Shown here piece after piece: positions 1-12,152 of a DNA stretch of 64,000 nucleotides. The translations under genes were made by a program, and so were the position numbers. Position 1 is the stretch's first letter; each line of letters opens with the position of its first letter. Location of the stretch: NCBI GenBank assembly GCA_009760855.2, contig WPIO01000007.1, positions 2,931,501 to 2,995,500 on the forward strand, written 5' to 3'. The stretch comes from Cristatella mucedo (Eukaryota; Bryozoa; Phylactolaemata; Cristatellidae). The notes beneath the pieces were generated by a model. That model was not told where the DNA came from and made no database searches. It worked only from the letters and a program-made list of their open reading frames with translations.

Positions 1-599
1 AATATTTAGAATTCTAATTCTACCTGTACGACTATTCAGTACAGTAGCCTCTCTCGGTAACATACCCAGAGCCACAATTGTCTGCCGCTGCTGTCTCTGT
101 CCGCAGGTCTTTCCAGCTATGGCAGCGCCTTTTGCAGAGCGTTGGACTTTCGTCCGAAGTTTCACCGAGGCAGCGCTTTGCCGGCGCTTCGAGCTTCCCT
201 CTCAGAAATATCCTTACGCCATCTAAGTAGCTTTTCAAGGCCTACAAGTTACTATGTCGGTTAAGGACGTCCTTCCGGTAATATGAGAAGGCCTTCGTCA
301 GCAAAGCAAAAGCCTGCGATGAGCTAGGCTATAAATAGTTTTTTTTGGTAAGGAGTACCCCTTCAAGCCATCGATGCACGTCTCCTCTCTGGTGAGATAA
401 AGTAGCCTACACAAATAACTGCTAGTGCTAGCTATGTAGAAATGACTCATAAAGGGATTTTGAAGGGCGAATACTCGCTATAGAAACGTTTTCAGATTAA
501 TTTCTTAAGTGGCTCAGAAATTAGCATTCGCTCGAATAATCTTTAGACTCCGATAAAATCTGTTTCCGCTGTAAAAAGAAATTGCTACTTAGCCAAATC
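1..599. other. No gene recognised (intron of gene A)
   Basis: AT-rich sequence with no conserved exon, repeat or RNA gene seen. M1 and ligand-binding exons of gene A are not here. Confidence 0.5.
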
Positions 600-1010
600 T
601 ATCAATTTTTATCTACTTAAATATGCGAGAATGCTTAGATAAGGATAACACAACTAAGTCGATCCAGACACTAGTAGTATCTCGTTTAGACTTCTGCAGC
701 TCATTACTAATAAATCTGCATGCCAGCTCAATAACAGTCTTAAGCGGGTGCGAAACTCTGCAGCTAAATGTGTCAGTCGAGAAATTCGCAATTGCCACAT
801 TAAACCACTTCTCAATGATATGCGCCGGCTTCCTATAAGGCAGGGTATAGACTTCAAAAGTCGAGCACTTACTGCCGTTCCTTCATTCTCGTTCTCCAGC
901 CTCCCTATCAAAATTACTTCTTTGTCAGGCATCAAACTTAGACCTCCCCCGACTAGAGTCTTTTAGCTGTGCCTTTAAAAAGGCTCACATCCTTAAAAGA
1001 GTTTGCCTTC
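600..1010 (+). mobile_element. LINE F2 (CR1/L2-like) fragment, degenerate
   Basis: Translations across frames match the C-terminal part of other F2 copies: RECLDKDNTTKS, VSRLDFCSSLL (family SRLDFCNSLLAGLP) and a degraded region matching LHWLPVKQRIDFK. Several frameshifts. It lies in the intron of gene A upstream of M2. Confidence 0.7.
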
Positions 1011-1946
1011 AGTTCTTAATCTCCTAAGGTGTGAAACTTAGTAACTACTGAAGTCGTGACCTCAAGTGAGTTTAAGACAGTTAAAAAGGAACTTAAAAAA
1101 ATCCACCAGTTTATTATGCCATCTTGTCTCTCCACATTAGCTATTCAGTGTACTCTTCTGCTTGCTAAAATTATGCGTTTCATTATTTACCAGTTGAAAG
1201 ACTTCCTTCCAATCACATTTAAAGGGCCTAAATGTAAATTTAGTTCTTTTTGAGCACTGTGTAATTTAACTATAATTTTTATCTGCAAAAAAATTGGAGA
1301 TTCTGAGTGCCACTCACCAACGTGCTATCTATTCAAGGTTATCTGTTCCACTTCAGCCGTTCATGTGCAGACGACTGCTAAATATTTACTCTGCATCAAT
1401 TTGAGAAATAGCACAGAATCGAGCACACTCTGTCGTTCAAAATAGGCAATCAAGCAGCTTCGCCACGTTGACATTGAAGCGGCCACTTTAAGTTGTCACT
1501 CGAAATATCAAGTGTCGGACACCTTGAAAAAACTCTGGCCCAGCCCCGGCGGCTCGATCTTAAATTCGAAAGTGAAAGCGTACGTAGACTGGCAATGGCC
1601 AGCCTCAGGAAAGGATTGTCTACATGGCGGTTGCTTGAGCGCAAAGAGGAGAAAGTCGCCTACTGCTTTATTTTCGGAATTATTATGTAAGTTGGACGTA
1701 TGGCAGACAGAGTAAAGGGCAGAGGAAGGAGCCGAAACTGGCGTCGTAGCCTGGCGTCGTCATTGCAAGAGGGACTGGGCGGGTAACGCCGCCCGGCCTG
1801 CTTAATCCAGGCCGAGGGTGCTCACTGCTCTCTGGGATGGAATTAGCTGAATTGGGACAGGATGAGGCTAATTCCTTTAATGAATTCCTGGCCGCACTCC
1901 TAAGTTTTTCTATGCTGCAGATTGTGTGTAATCGCATTGCTTTCAG
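1011..1946. other. No gene recognised (intron of gene A)
   Basis: Short frames only. About 1640-1800 is more GC-rich, but no nAChR exon matches it. Confidence 0.5.
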
Positions 1947-2033
1947 GTGTCACCATCCTTCTGTCGCTCACGGTGTTCCTGCTAATGGTAGCCCAAGCAT
2001 TACCCGCAACATCGGACGCGGTTCCACTAATAG
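1947..2033 (+). CDS. Gene A exon: M2 pore helix
   Basis: 87 bp, preceded by a pyrimidine-rich ..gctttcag acceptor and followed by gtaagct. It completes a split codon (phase 1) and reads [20 protein letters not shown] then TSDAVPLI. Conserved channel-lining residues are T6', L9', V13' and F14'. The 20' outer-ring residue is Gln. The length equals that of the equivalent exons of genes B and C. Confidence 0.93.
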
Positions 2034-5000
2034 GTAAGCTTATCGCAGGCCTAACTGCACTGTATGATATATTTATTCGTTTTGACATTTATTCCTGCCA
2101 GCGAATGTGCGTGATTGATCTACTTGAGTCAAAACTTCTTTTCTGAAAAACTTGCAAGTGCAGATTAGCACAATGCTGGCGATGTCACCTCACGAAGTTA
2201 CTTCGCTCCAGCCTCACAATGCATTCTGCTGGACCCCTGCTGAACTCTCCTGATGCATATCACCATAATCAGAGAATAAATGCTGCATTGTCAAACCAAA
2301 GACTCTCCTTGCATTTAGAAAGCATGCATACTTTGAGAATTAGATCGAGAATATCCAAGAATATATTTCAATTTTTCCTATAAAACCTTGTCTCGTTATT
2401 TAAAGCTTCCGTAATCTAGCATTCGACTCAAGAGTAAAGGCTCGACAATATTTTAACGTTCATTGAGCAAGTACTGACCTTTCTGAAAAAACTTTACTTG
2501 GGCTGAGTTCAACAATGATGTTTGGCTGCTTGTTCTATTCTTTCACTTAGAAATATTACTTTCCATTTGACTGAGCTTCTGTCTAATGAAATACTTACCT
2601 TCTTTAAACTTTGTGGGTACGGTGGTGTAGCTAAAGGAAAGTATAAATGTTATTTTGTCAGCCTCATTTACATTTCAGAAAAAACGCCATACCGTTTATA
2701 ACATCACTTGCAGAAGGCAACGACGGACACAGATCATACAGGAACCTCTAAAATATGGGCTACCTCAGGGCTCCGTGCTTGGTTATGTTCTTTTCACCTT
2801 GTAGTCTCTCCCTCTTGCCTGTGTGACTGCCAAGCACAATCCATGCTTTCACTTCCCTTTAGACGACACTCAGTTGTACCTTTGCTTTGATTCCTTCCCG
2901 CCCTCGAGCACGTCGAATTCTCTCAACTCCCTTGCTGCAGGTATTGATATCATCCGCACATGGATGGTAGCAAACTTTCGTAAATTAAATAATGATCAAA
3001 CCAACTTACTAGTTATGGGAAAACCAAGTTTTATTCAGAAGTTTGAAAGTTGTATTGCTCAAATCGACTCTGCCACCATATCTCCTGTTAAATCTGCACA
3101 AAATCTAGATGTCACGTTCCAAAGTGACCTTTTATTAGACGATCGCATCAGCTACACAATCAAGTCTACCTACTTTCAGCTACATAACATTGCTAAAATT
3201 CGGTCTTGTTTAGAGAGGCATACCACATCTGAATAGGTCCATGCATTTGTGATATCCCGTCTTGGCTTCTGTAACTCACTTCTTGCTGGTCTACCGGCTT
3301 GTGAACTCAGGCACTTGCAGCTGGTGCAAAACTCTGCAGTTAGGGTTTTCGGTCGTGAGCATCGAAGCTGCCACATTTCACCACTTCTCGCCGATCTGCA
3401 GTGGTCCACAGTCAAGCAACGCATTAGCTTCAAGGTTTTGTCACTCACTTTTAGGTCCCTTCATTCTTTGGCTCCAGCCGATCTATCGAATCTAACTGTG
3501 CCCCCATACCACGTACAAATCTTAAATCTTTTGGAGCCAGTTCCTTTTATTGGTTCGCTCCTAAATCCTGGAGCTCACTCCCGACTTGTGTCATCACATC
3601 TTCTTGTCCACATTTAAAAAGAAACTAAAAACGCATCATATATATCACAGCATTTAGTGGGTTCCATTGATTCATCCTTTATGTGCTTATGCGTGCTGAC
3701 ACGGTGCATGCTGCCACTAACAACATTTGCATGCTGACCCTGTGCACGTCACTCCTAACCATGTTATTCTTGTTTATTTATTGAGCGTGCTACCACTAGT
3801 CATTTTATCGTTCTTCCTTTGCAGCATTTGCAAAGCGCCTATAAAGAGATTGAGTTCTCTGAGGGCGATATATCAAAAACATTATCATTATTATTATAAT
3901 TAACCAATAAGCTGGTTCTTGAATGTCTGCCCATGTGTTGTTAATAGGTGACACAACAGAGCTAGATGCAATTATCCAGTAATTGGTTAGGATCGATTGT
4001 TCCGTCTGATGCAAGCCTTTGGTCCTCTCTTTAGAGAAACCGGCGAGTCTATTATTACATTGTATTTCATTTCTACGGCTTTTCGCTACCAGCCAAAAAT
4101 TTCACGGGGTTATCAAAAAACTAGATTGACTTACAATATTTCATAACTTTCTTGTCTACAAAAATTACAGATTAAATATAGCCAATAAATAAAACTTCAG
4201 TAAGCGACTATTGTTTGCTAAAAAATTGACCAATAAATTGTAAACACTTAACTAGCTACGAGAGATGCACTCTGGATACAATAATTTTTCAACGTAATTC
4301 CATGAGACCAAAGTGGTTTTCAATGAGAGGATTTCTGAGCGGCATGGGCAGATCGACAATTCATTTTAAGTAGAGCATTGTTTCCATTTCGCATGGCAAG
4401 TGGATTTTTTTTATTATTAAGCAAGCAAAATGTCTGTGCCGAGCAATTATTTCACTCCGGGCATGCGCTCCAAACTTCTTATGCAGCCAGACTTTGATTG
4501 CAGCTGCTCGCTGCCAGGATGAAGGAGTGATGACCATTAAATTTGGTCTGTTCAAGGCTAAGGCATGCTCGCTCTTCTGACTAGCAAATTTATATATGCA
4601 GTCAATTCGTCGCGCCTTTCGTCTCTTTGATTTGCAGCTATTTACTTTGGAGTGGTAATGCTTATGAACGCCATATCGGTTGCCTGCACCGTTTACGTGC
4701 TGAGATGTCATTTCAGCAATGTCCAGGTCCGGCCGATGCCTCGTTGGGTAAGCCTAGTAGGCATCGTTGCCTTAGCCTGCACAGGCTCGTGCGGTGACTG
4801 CTGTCATGCAGCTTGACATTACTGCATGCTTGCATATCACATTGACAAGCCTGAACCTCAGTAATTGCAATTGCCTGCGTCTGCCTTCCATGACACCTTT
4901 GCCTACAAGTTCCCGCGATTGCTCGTGCATTTCGCTTGTCATCAATCTCCTGTTCGGAGAGACGCGCTTCCGTAGCACGAAGCGAAGTCGTTTATCGAGC

Positions 5001-6504
5001 CTTTTTTTAATTAGAGCGATTGATTGGGTTCGTTAAGGCTAAGCTCTACGGCAATGATTACGCAGTTTCAAGGTTTGTCACTCACCCGAGTCACATCCAG
5101 CTAGGGCACTGTCGACTCATTTAGGTAAAGAATAATTGCGCCCTGGACAACTCCTCTCGACAGGCTGTGCTGTTTCAAGGTTTTAAAAATAAAATCCTTA
5201 AATAAACAACAGATTCTGCCACCCATCTCTAGGGCTGTTTATTTTCTTGCTTCAGCCTGCCTACCTAACTATATATCTGAAATATTTTCAGAGCAGGCCC
5301 CCAGGACGCACCGTCCACTATTCTGACTCTGCTCGTTCTGAAAGGCTCTAGCCCTTGAGGCTATACCTTTATTTCCTACGCTCCCGAAGCACGGTATTAA
5401 CTATTGGCTTTAATCTTTATCTCCCGATTAGACGACCTACAAAAAAGAGGCTAAAGGGCTTCTACCTGCTTCTCGCGCCCTTTTCTTCGTCTGCATAAAT
5501 AGTTCCTTGTGTTCATGTTCGTGGTTAAACTGAGCGCGTTAAAACTAACCAGTTAGCATATTACGTTTAAGCATATTCAAAGTGCCTAGAAAGAGTTCGG
5601 TTCTCTATGAGCACCATATAAACGCTTAACTACTTATATTCCGCACCACTTTACTTCGTCACGATCGAGGAAAGATGCCTGCCAGAACGTCGATTTCCGG
5701 AAAAACACGCGTTTTCTGGTTCATTGAAATACTTTTCCTCGAAGGGAAACGGTGCATCGCCGCCGGCGTCCTAGGGCGGCTGGCCAGCCGAATGAGGCGG
5801 CAAGGTCGCAAGATCCGGACGCCAGGGCCGAGCCGGGCTGTCGCTGCGCTGCTGCGAACGCGCGCGCCGCTCCGAAGCCTCGGCCGAAGCAGCGAGAGCC
5901 AGCAGCCGCTGCTCACTACAGCTGCACCCGCCGCCGTCCAGTCGAGTTGGCGCTTCGCTGCGATCGCAGCTTTCGCCGCTTTCTGCAGGTAAGAAAGTAC
6001 GTCAACGGCTGGCTGGCCGTGCTGCTTTTCGTCAAGAGCAGAGAAGAGATGAAGTTGGCGGCTGCAGAAGAAAGCGCGGCCAACAGGCTGCAGCCGCCGG
6101 CCGTACAGTCACGGAGCCTCCTCGCCAACGTTAGGGATGACGTCGACTACAGCCCGGAGTTGCATTTTCACAGCGTTTCGTCGCCGCTGATCGCCAGAAG
6201 GGAGCGCGGCGGCTACGAGCTGGCTCGCGGCGGCAGCAGTGGCGGCAAAGAGCAGAGAGCGGCCGCAGCCCCGCCTTCACCGTCGGTTAAATACATGATC
6301 TCGCCCATTATGAGAGCGATTTTCAAGGAGATGCACTTCATAACGGAACGCATGACGGAAAAGTCCAAGGCCGACGCGATGGTCTCAGAGTGGAGGCTGG
6401 CGGCCAAGGTCATAGACCGGTTCCTCGTGCTTTTCTTTTTATTGATGTCTGCCGTCGCTGCGTTTGCCACGCTGCTGGCTGCGCCAGATTTCGGGGACGA
6501 CTAG
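1947..6504 (+). CDS. nAChR subunit gene A, 3' part (exons M2, M3 and M4; 5' part lies outside the window)
   Basis: Three exons of a Cys-loop nicotinic acetylcholine receptor subunit: 1947-2033 (M2 pore helix), 4638-4747 (M3) and 5989-6504 (cytoplasmic loop, M4, stop). All have AG acceptors, the first two GT donors, and their phases (1, 1, 0) are compatible, giving 237 continuous codons plus stop. The product would be a pentameric ligand-gated cation channel subunit in the plasma membrane. The ligand-binding exons and M1 must lie upstream, so alpha or non-alpha type cannot be decided here. M2 and M3 are closely related to gene C (40393-56670), less so to gene B. The 20' pore position is Gln, not Glu. 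The M3-M4 loop shares an NVR..-DYS-LHF stretch with gene C. Family assignment is firm; functional class is inference. Confidence 0.93.
2690..3905 (+). mobile_element. LINE F2 copy, 5'-truncated, with 3' end
   Basis: Contains remnants of reverse transcriptase motif B (LPQGSVLGYVLF), post-YADD sequence DDTQLYLCFDS, then SRLGFCNSLLAGLPACELRH and the C-terminal region. The 3' end carries gcgcctataaagagattgag and an ATT-rich tail. Interrupted by stops and frameshifts. Lies in the gene A intron between M2 and M3. Confidence 0.85.
3906..4637. other. No gene recognised (gene A intron before M3)
   Basis: AT-rich intron sequence ending in the M3 acceptor; nothing else recognised. Confidence 0.5.
4638..4747 (+). 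CDS. Gene A exon: M3 helix
   Basis: 110 bp between tttgcag and gtaagcc. The g left over from the M2 exon plus ct gives Ala, then IYFGVVMLMNAISVACTVYV and LRCHFSNVQVRPMPRW. This is the classic M3 exon ending in the MP-W motif before the cytoplasmic loop. About three quarters of residues match the gene C exon at 53247-53356. Confidence 0.92.
5040..5626 (+). mobile_element. Strongly degenerate LINE F2 3' region
   Basis: Only the last part (about 5565-5620, agtgcctagaaagagttcgg) clearly matches the F2 3' end; the upstream part has weak matches to the C-terminal coding region. Its left limit is uncertain. Confidence 0.4.
5989..6504 (+). CDS. Gene A terminal exon: M3-M4 loop, M4 and stop
   Basis: 516 bp, 171 residues plus TAG, after a ttctgcag acceptor. 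It begins VRKYVNGWLAVLLFVKSR, the continuation after M3. The middle holds a variable loop with a DYSPELHF stretch and Gly/Ala/Ser-rich parts. It then has the amphipathic MA helix (SPIMRAIFKEMHFITERM), EWRLAAKVIDR and the M4 helix ending LLAAPDFGDD. The frame extends open upstream of the acceptor, but the homology starts at the acceptor. Confidence 0.92.
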   Translation, partial: VRKYVNGWLAVLLFVKSREEMKLAAAEESAANRLQPPAVQSRSLLANVRDDVDYSPELHFHSVSSPLIARRERGGYELARGGSSGGKEQRAAAAPPSPSVKYMISPIMRAIFKEMHFITERMTEKSKADAMVSEWRLAAKVIDRFLVLFFLLMSAVAAFATLLAAPDFGDD

Positions 6505-7354
6505 CGACGGACGGATAGATGGAGCAGCCGCGGCGACCATCTTGTACCTTGCGGCAAATAGGAACCGCTCCTCGGATGGGGAAGCTGAGGAGGCGGAGCT
6601 GGCGCGACGTGAGACGCATGCTCGTGCGTCGGTGTGTGCACCACAAAGAGACAGAGGCCGCCAGAGGACGCCTCGCGACGCGGCTCAGTCTGTGACTGCT
6701 CTGGCTGCACAGCTTCGCAGAAGCGGCCCATTCGCGAGCTCGCGAGAGGCCTCGCGAGACGGCGAAGGCAAGAGTTGCTCTTTTTAAAGAGGCTCAGTAT
6801 ATTCGAGTTGATTGCCTGTGCGCCTGCTCGCTTTTACGAACATGTCCGCATTTCGCCTCCCGCTTACGAGAGGGCATTTCCATTCGCCTCGTCGCTAGAG
6901 TTTTCTAGCCATTCGAGTAGCCGCTGCTCAGGTAGCTGCTCACGAAAGCGAAACGCGAACGAACGCAGTCTTTGGACTTTGTAGGCGCTACGTTGGGTTT
7001 ACTAGCTTACCATCGCCACGTTCGACGGCCCTGGCCATCCGCTCGAGTAGCTTGGCATAGTTTCTTATTTTTTTCTTAGTTTCTTAGTTTCTTGAAGACG
7101 TGGGCTCACACAATTTGGTCTTGAAAGGTTTCAACTGTGCATCAAAATTGACTAGCTGGCATAACAATCAGGGCGGGCCAGGACTTTCAGGTTTCAGGCA
7201 AGCGAGCTCCAGACTCCTTCAGACATAATGTCATAAGTACTATTTAAAAAGAATGCATGAAAACAATGACATATCTATTCGGCTCGTTCCTTTTGTGTCT
7301 GCATTCTGCTTCTGCCCTTAGGGCCTGGGGAAGTATGACCCGGGATATACGCAT
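6505..7354. other. 3' flank of gene A
   Basis: GC-rich for the first 450 bases, probably 3' UTR, then AT-richer. No clear aataaa hexamer was found, so the transcript end is unknown. Confidence 0.4.
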
Positions 7355-9172
7355 AAGTAATATAATGTATTGTATCTGCGTCAGTAACTCCACAAAGTCA
7401 TAAAGACCGTGTGGGTGTTACGCAGGAGAGTTTTGTATAGCGCACTCACAGCCTAAGCGGCTTTTGGTACGCATTCGGTAGCCAACAGACTTCGTCTCAC
7501 GAAACACAGAGAAATTGGGAAGCATAGCAGAGTTAGGAGAGCAGTTTAGGTAGTGAGTAGCATGGAAGTAGCATCTTAGGACCGCTGAAAAGGTTGAGCC
7601 ATAGTCGGCAGTAGGAGAGTAGTTGTCGTTGCGTAAGAATTTTGGAAGTGAGTTCCACAGTCTAGGACCTGCAGAGCTAGACCTTCTGTCGCCAACGGTC
7701 TTTAAGCGGAGGAATGGAACAGCTAATTTATTGTCCACACAGGACCTGAGGGCGCGAACAGACTGAAACTGATGCAGCAGTTCAGCAAGGCACGAAGGAG
7801 CCAAGCCGTGGCGGGCCTTGTGGGTCAGCGTAAGAACTTTGCTCTGTATCCGTTGCTCAACCAGCATCCATCCTAGCTCTTTCAACAAAGGAAACACGTG
7901 CTCAAACCGCTGGGACTTGAAGACCAGCCTTGAAGCCATATTCATTGTCCGCTGCAGTGGCCTAATAGCTTTCTTTGGCAGCCCAGCCAAAAGGGAATTA
8001 CAATAATCAAGCCGAGACAGAACTAAAGAGCTAGTTAAATTTTTTACAAGCCACTATGGGAGACAGCTCCTAATCTTGGATAGGGATCGGACGTGATGGC
8101 TAGCTGTAGAAGCGGACTTCTGGATGAAGCTTTGGAAATTGAGGCAGATGTCGAAAACGACACCTTAAGTTCGAGCACGTGGTGATGGTCGCAAAAAAGC
8201 ATCACCCATTAGAAGAGCAAAGCCTTTTAATCCAGCCACACGCTTAGGGTGTCCTATGAGCTGCAGTTCGGTTTTATCATCATTTAATTTCAGGAAGTTT
8301 TCCGACATCCAGGATCAAATATCGGCAAAGCAAGCATTCAGTTTCTCAGTTGCTGCAGCAGATTCCGACGGTTTTTGAATGACAAATACACTGAGTATCG
8401 TCAGCATAGAAGTGATATCCTATTCCACGGGCTTTAATCACTTTTCCCAGAGGTTGCGTTTAAATGGAGAACAGCAGGGGACCGAGTACAGACCCTCGAG
8501 GGACTCCACATGTGACCCTTCTCGTGTATGAGACCTGACCACCACACGACACGGATTGAACGCGATCAGGCAAGTAATATTTTAACCACACCAGTGCCTC
8601 TTCTGCCAGACCGATAGTTGCTCTCAATCCTTCAAGTAGGACATCGTGATCTATGGTGTCGAAGGCAGCAGAAAGATCTAGCAGAGCTAGGGCAGTGACA
8701 CTCCCGTCGTCGTTGCCACGTAGAATGTCATTGTTAACACGGAGGAGAGCAGTTTCAGTAGAGTGCTGCCTCTTGAACCCTGATTGAAATGTTTCTGAAA
8801 TTCCATTATTTTCAATATGTTCAACTAGCTGCTTAGCAACAATTTTTTCAAGAATCTTTGACAAGAAATGAAGAAGTGAAACTGGGCGATAGTTTGCAAG
8901 GACCTCAGTATCTAATCCAGGCTTTTTAAGTACGAGTCTAGCGATTGCCGCTTTGAAGGACTTTGGTACGACCCCTTTTTCAAAGAAGCATTAACAATCT
9001 TGGTTATGGCACGGCTAAGATGGTCTGCATGTGAAGAACACAGAGATGAAGGTATAGGGTCTTCAGGAGACGAGCTCTGTTTGCTAGACCTTATTAAGGT
9101 AGCCACATCGGATGCAGAAATCTTGGAGAACCTTTTAAGAAAGGTCACAGGTTGTGGAACCGCGATTGCTTT
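7355..9172 (-). mobile_element. LINE F1 (CR1/L2-like) copy, 5'-truncated
   Basis: On the minus strand: RT linker (9148-8912), RT core (8864-8460) with ALLDLSAAFDTIDHDVLL (motif A) and GVPRGSVLGPLLF (motif B), then the C-terminal region (7990-7418) ending CECAIQNSPA and a 3' UTR. It is split by stops and frameshifts and inactive. Its truncated 5' end abuts the 3' tail of an F2 copy. Confidence 0.9.
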
Positions 9173-10345
9173 AATAAAAATAATAATAATAACGTACTTG
9201 ATAAAGCGCCCTCAGAGAACTTAATCTCTTTCTAGGCGCTTTACATTTGCTGCAAAGGGAAATGCAATTGAATGGTAAGAAAAATCATGCTTGAAAAACA
9301 AAAAAATGAATAACATGGTTAGGGGTGACATGCACAGGGTCAGCATGCAAAGGTGGTTAGTGGCAACATGCAAAGTGTCAGCACGCATAAGCACGTGAAG
9401 GACGAATCACAGGGACCCACTAAATGCTGTCCTAAATAGGTGTTTTTAAGTTCCTTTTAAATGTGGTCAGGTCAGGGGATGTTCTGGCGCAGGTCGGGAG
9501 GGAGTTCCAGGATTTGGGAGCATACGAACTAAATGCACGGTCTCCAAAGGATTTAAGGTTGGTACGAGGTATTTCTAGACTGTTGGATTCCGAAAAGCGG
9601 GTGGTACGATGCTTGGCCTGATGGGGGAGTATGTCGGAGAGATAAGCTGGAGCCATAGAATGAAGGGACCTAAAAGTGAGCGACAAAACCTTGAAGTCAA
9701 TCCGTTGCTTGACTGGTAGCCAGTGCAGGTCGGCGAGAAGTGGAGTAATGTGGTAACTGCGACGCTCACGACAGACAAGCCTAGCTACAGATTTTTGCAC
9801 CAGCTGCAATCGCCTGATCGCACAGGCTGGTAGGCCAGTAAGCAGTGAGTTTCAGAAGTCGAGACGAGATGTCACGAATGCATGGACCAACTTAGACGTG
9901 GTATCCTTATCTAAACAAGCACGAATTTTAGCAATGTTATGAAGCTGAAAACAGGCAGATTTGACTGTGGAGCTGATATGGTCTTCTAACGAGAGGTCGC
10001 TTTGGAATATGACACCTAGATATCGAGCTGATTCGACAGGAGATATGCTGGCAGAGCCAATTTTGAAAGACAGCCTTTCCAATCTCTGAATCACACTGGG
10101 TTTGCCCATAACTAGTAAGTTAGTTTTGTCATCGTTTAGTTTTAGAAAACTTGCTGCCATCCATGTGCGGATGTCATCAGTGCATGCAGCAGGTAAGTTT
10201 AGAGAATTTGAGGTGCTCGAAGGCTGGGAGGGATCAAAGCAAAGGTACTTTAGTCGGAAGGGGCTTAATGGAAGCACGAATGTGCACAATTCTCTCAAGG
10301 ACCCGTTAAATGCAGCTATAAACATGTGCATTTTTAGCTTTTTTT
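9173..10345 (-). mobile_element. LINE F2 copy with 3' tail, internally deleted
   Basis: Minus strand: 3' (ATT)n tail at 9173-9195, 3' end motif, C-terminal frame 9809-9432 (LHWLPVKQRIDFKVLSLTF) and 10331-9852 (DDIRTWMAASFLKLNDDKT). About 10252-10310 matches the RT linker upstream of RT in F1, joined directly to post-YADD sequence, so the RT core is missing. Confidence 0.85.
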
Positions 10346-10860
10346 ATTGTCATCAAGTCTGGAGATGTCATGACGACGATTGAGAGTGAGTTCCAGGTTT
10401 TGGGAGCACACGAACTAAAGACACGGTCCCCAAAAAATTTGAGGTTCTTACGGGGTATAGCTAAACGATTTCATTCAGAAACGCGGGTGGTATGACGCCC
10501 AGGTTGGTTTGGGAGTAGTTCAGACAGGTAGGCTTGGGCTAAAAAATGTCGGGCCAAAAATTGAGTGACAGAACCTTGAAGTCAACGCGCTGCTTTATTG
10601 GGAGCCAGTGTACGTCAGCAAAAAGTGTGTTGATGTGGCAACTGCGGCACTTACAGTAGGCAAGCGTAGCTGCAGAGTTATGCACTAACTGTAAGCACCT
10701 GATTGCCCAGGCCGGTAGACCAGCAAGCATTGAGTTACATAAGTCTAGATGGGATATCACGAATGCATAGACCAATCTGGATGTACTATCCCTGTGCATG
10801 CACGCCCATGGTTTGGGTAATGTTATTTAGCTGAAATGACATGATGCTTTCACTAGTTGA
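10346..10860 (-). mobile_element. Second LINE F2 fragment, same orientation
   Basis: Minus-strand frame 10799-10539 reads SHLDLCNSMLAGLPAWAIRC and VHWLPIKQRVDFKVLSL. The region down to about 10350 matches the part of F2 encoding WNSLP. Lacks the F2 3' end, so it is not a simple full repeat of its neighbour. Confidence 0.8.
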
Positions 10861-11696
10861 AGGCGAGGTTGAATAAATTATATGCTAGGTTTTGATAACT
10901 ATGCAGAAGAATCATGAGAACCGAAATTCTACAAAAGCTACACAAGATTCAGACACGTTCATGGATTTTTATGGGTAAAGGTTTCTGCATTGTTACTGAA
11001 GACCCCAAAATGACTTTTGTTATCATTTTTGCATAGGTTTCGTCGAATTACAATCACCAAATACTAATACTCCAGTACACCGTTATGTTAATTGATGGTT
11101 GCTATTGGATTTCGGAAGGTTTCTATTCAATCGAATAAGTAAATGCATATTTAAATTATTACATATTTAATATTTAACATATTACATATTTAAATTATTT
11201 AAGAAAAAAACCATATTCTTGATTCTTTTCAGTGACATTCGCTCTTCGGATACGTCACATATTTTCAAATTTAGTGCGTTGGTCTAAATTATTGGTTAAT
11301 ATCAAATGCTTCGATAAGTACACGTTTACTTAGTAACTGCGAGCTTTCTTTGTTTATGCCTAGCTACCGGCCAACTAGAGAGAAGGCAGTCCGCTCTGTT
11401 TAGAAAGATGGAAATGAACTGAACTGTCAGACAATTAGAACTTAATTAGCTCGACGAGACAGGTAGGAGCTCTTGCAAGCATGTCAAACAAATTGCAAAT
11501 CCAAGGAGTGCTTATCACATTTGGCACGGCTAGGTATTGTCCACACTCCCCTACTAACGCGTACGAGCGAGCACAGGCAGCCATCAACGCGCGCTAGCGT
11601 TCATCGAACCCGCGCGACTCTCGAAGAGCCGCTGAAAATAGCTCAGCGAGTGAGCAGCGGCGCGAGCGGTCACACAATAAGAATCTGGCGTTAATC
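10861..11696. other. AT-rich intergenic stretch
   Basis: Contains short tandem atttaaatta/acatattta pieces near 11150-11200. No gene seen. Confidence 0.5.
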
Positions 11697-11936
11697 TCTC
11701 TCCCTCTCTTTCCTTCTCTCCCTCTCTTTCCTTCTCTCCCTCTCTTTCCTTCTCTCCCTCTCTTTCCTTCTCTCCCTCTCTCTCCTTCTCTCCCTCTCTT
11801 TTCCTTCTCTCCCTCTCTTTCCTTCTCTCCCTCTCTTTCCTTCTCTCCCTCTCTTTCCTTCTCTCCCTCTCTTTCCTTCTCTCCCTCTCTTTCCTTCTCT
11901 CCCTCTCTTTCCTTCTCTCCCTCTCTCTCTCTTTCA
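11697..11936. repeat. 18-bp CT-rich tandem repeat
   Basis: About 13 copies of an 18-base unit, cctctctttccttctctc, with a few variant units. Produces an artefactual Arg/Glu/Lys open frame on the minus strand. Confidence 0.95.
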
Positions 11937-12152
11937 CTTGCGTTTCTGTCGCGTTAGTTCTCAGTCTCGCTTTGTTTCTCGCTGCGTCTCCCTCTTACCT
12001 GTAACCTTGCAGACAAGCTCGTCCCCCGGCTCTCTACCGGTGGACTGTGTGATGCAGTGCTGCGATGCGGTTAAAACACAGGCGGCCACAAATGGGTGCC
12101 GAAAGCAACAGTTTATTGTGGGCCTGTTCGTAGCGGTTACACGCCGGCGCAA

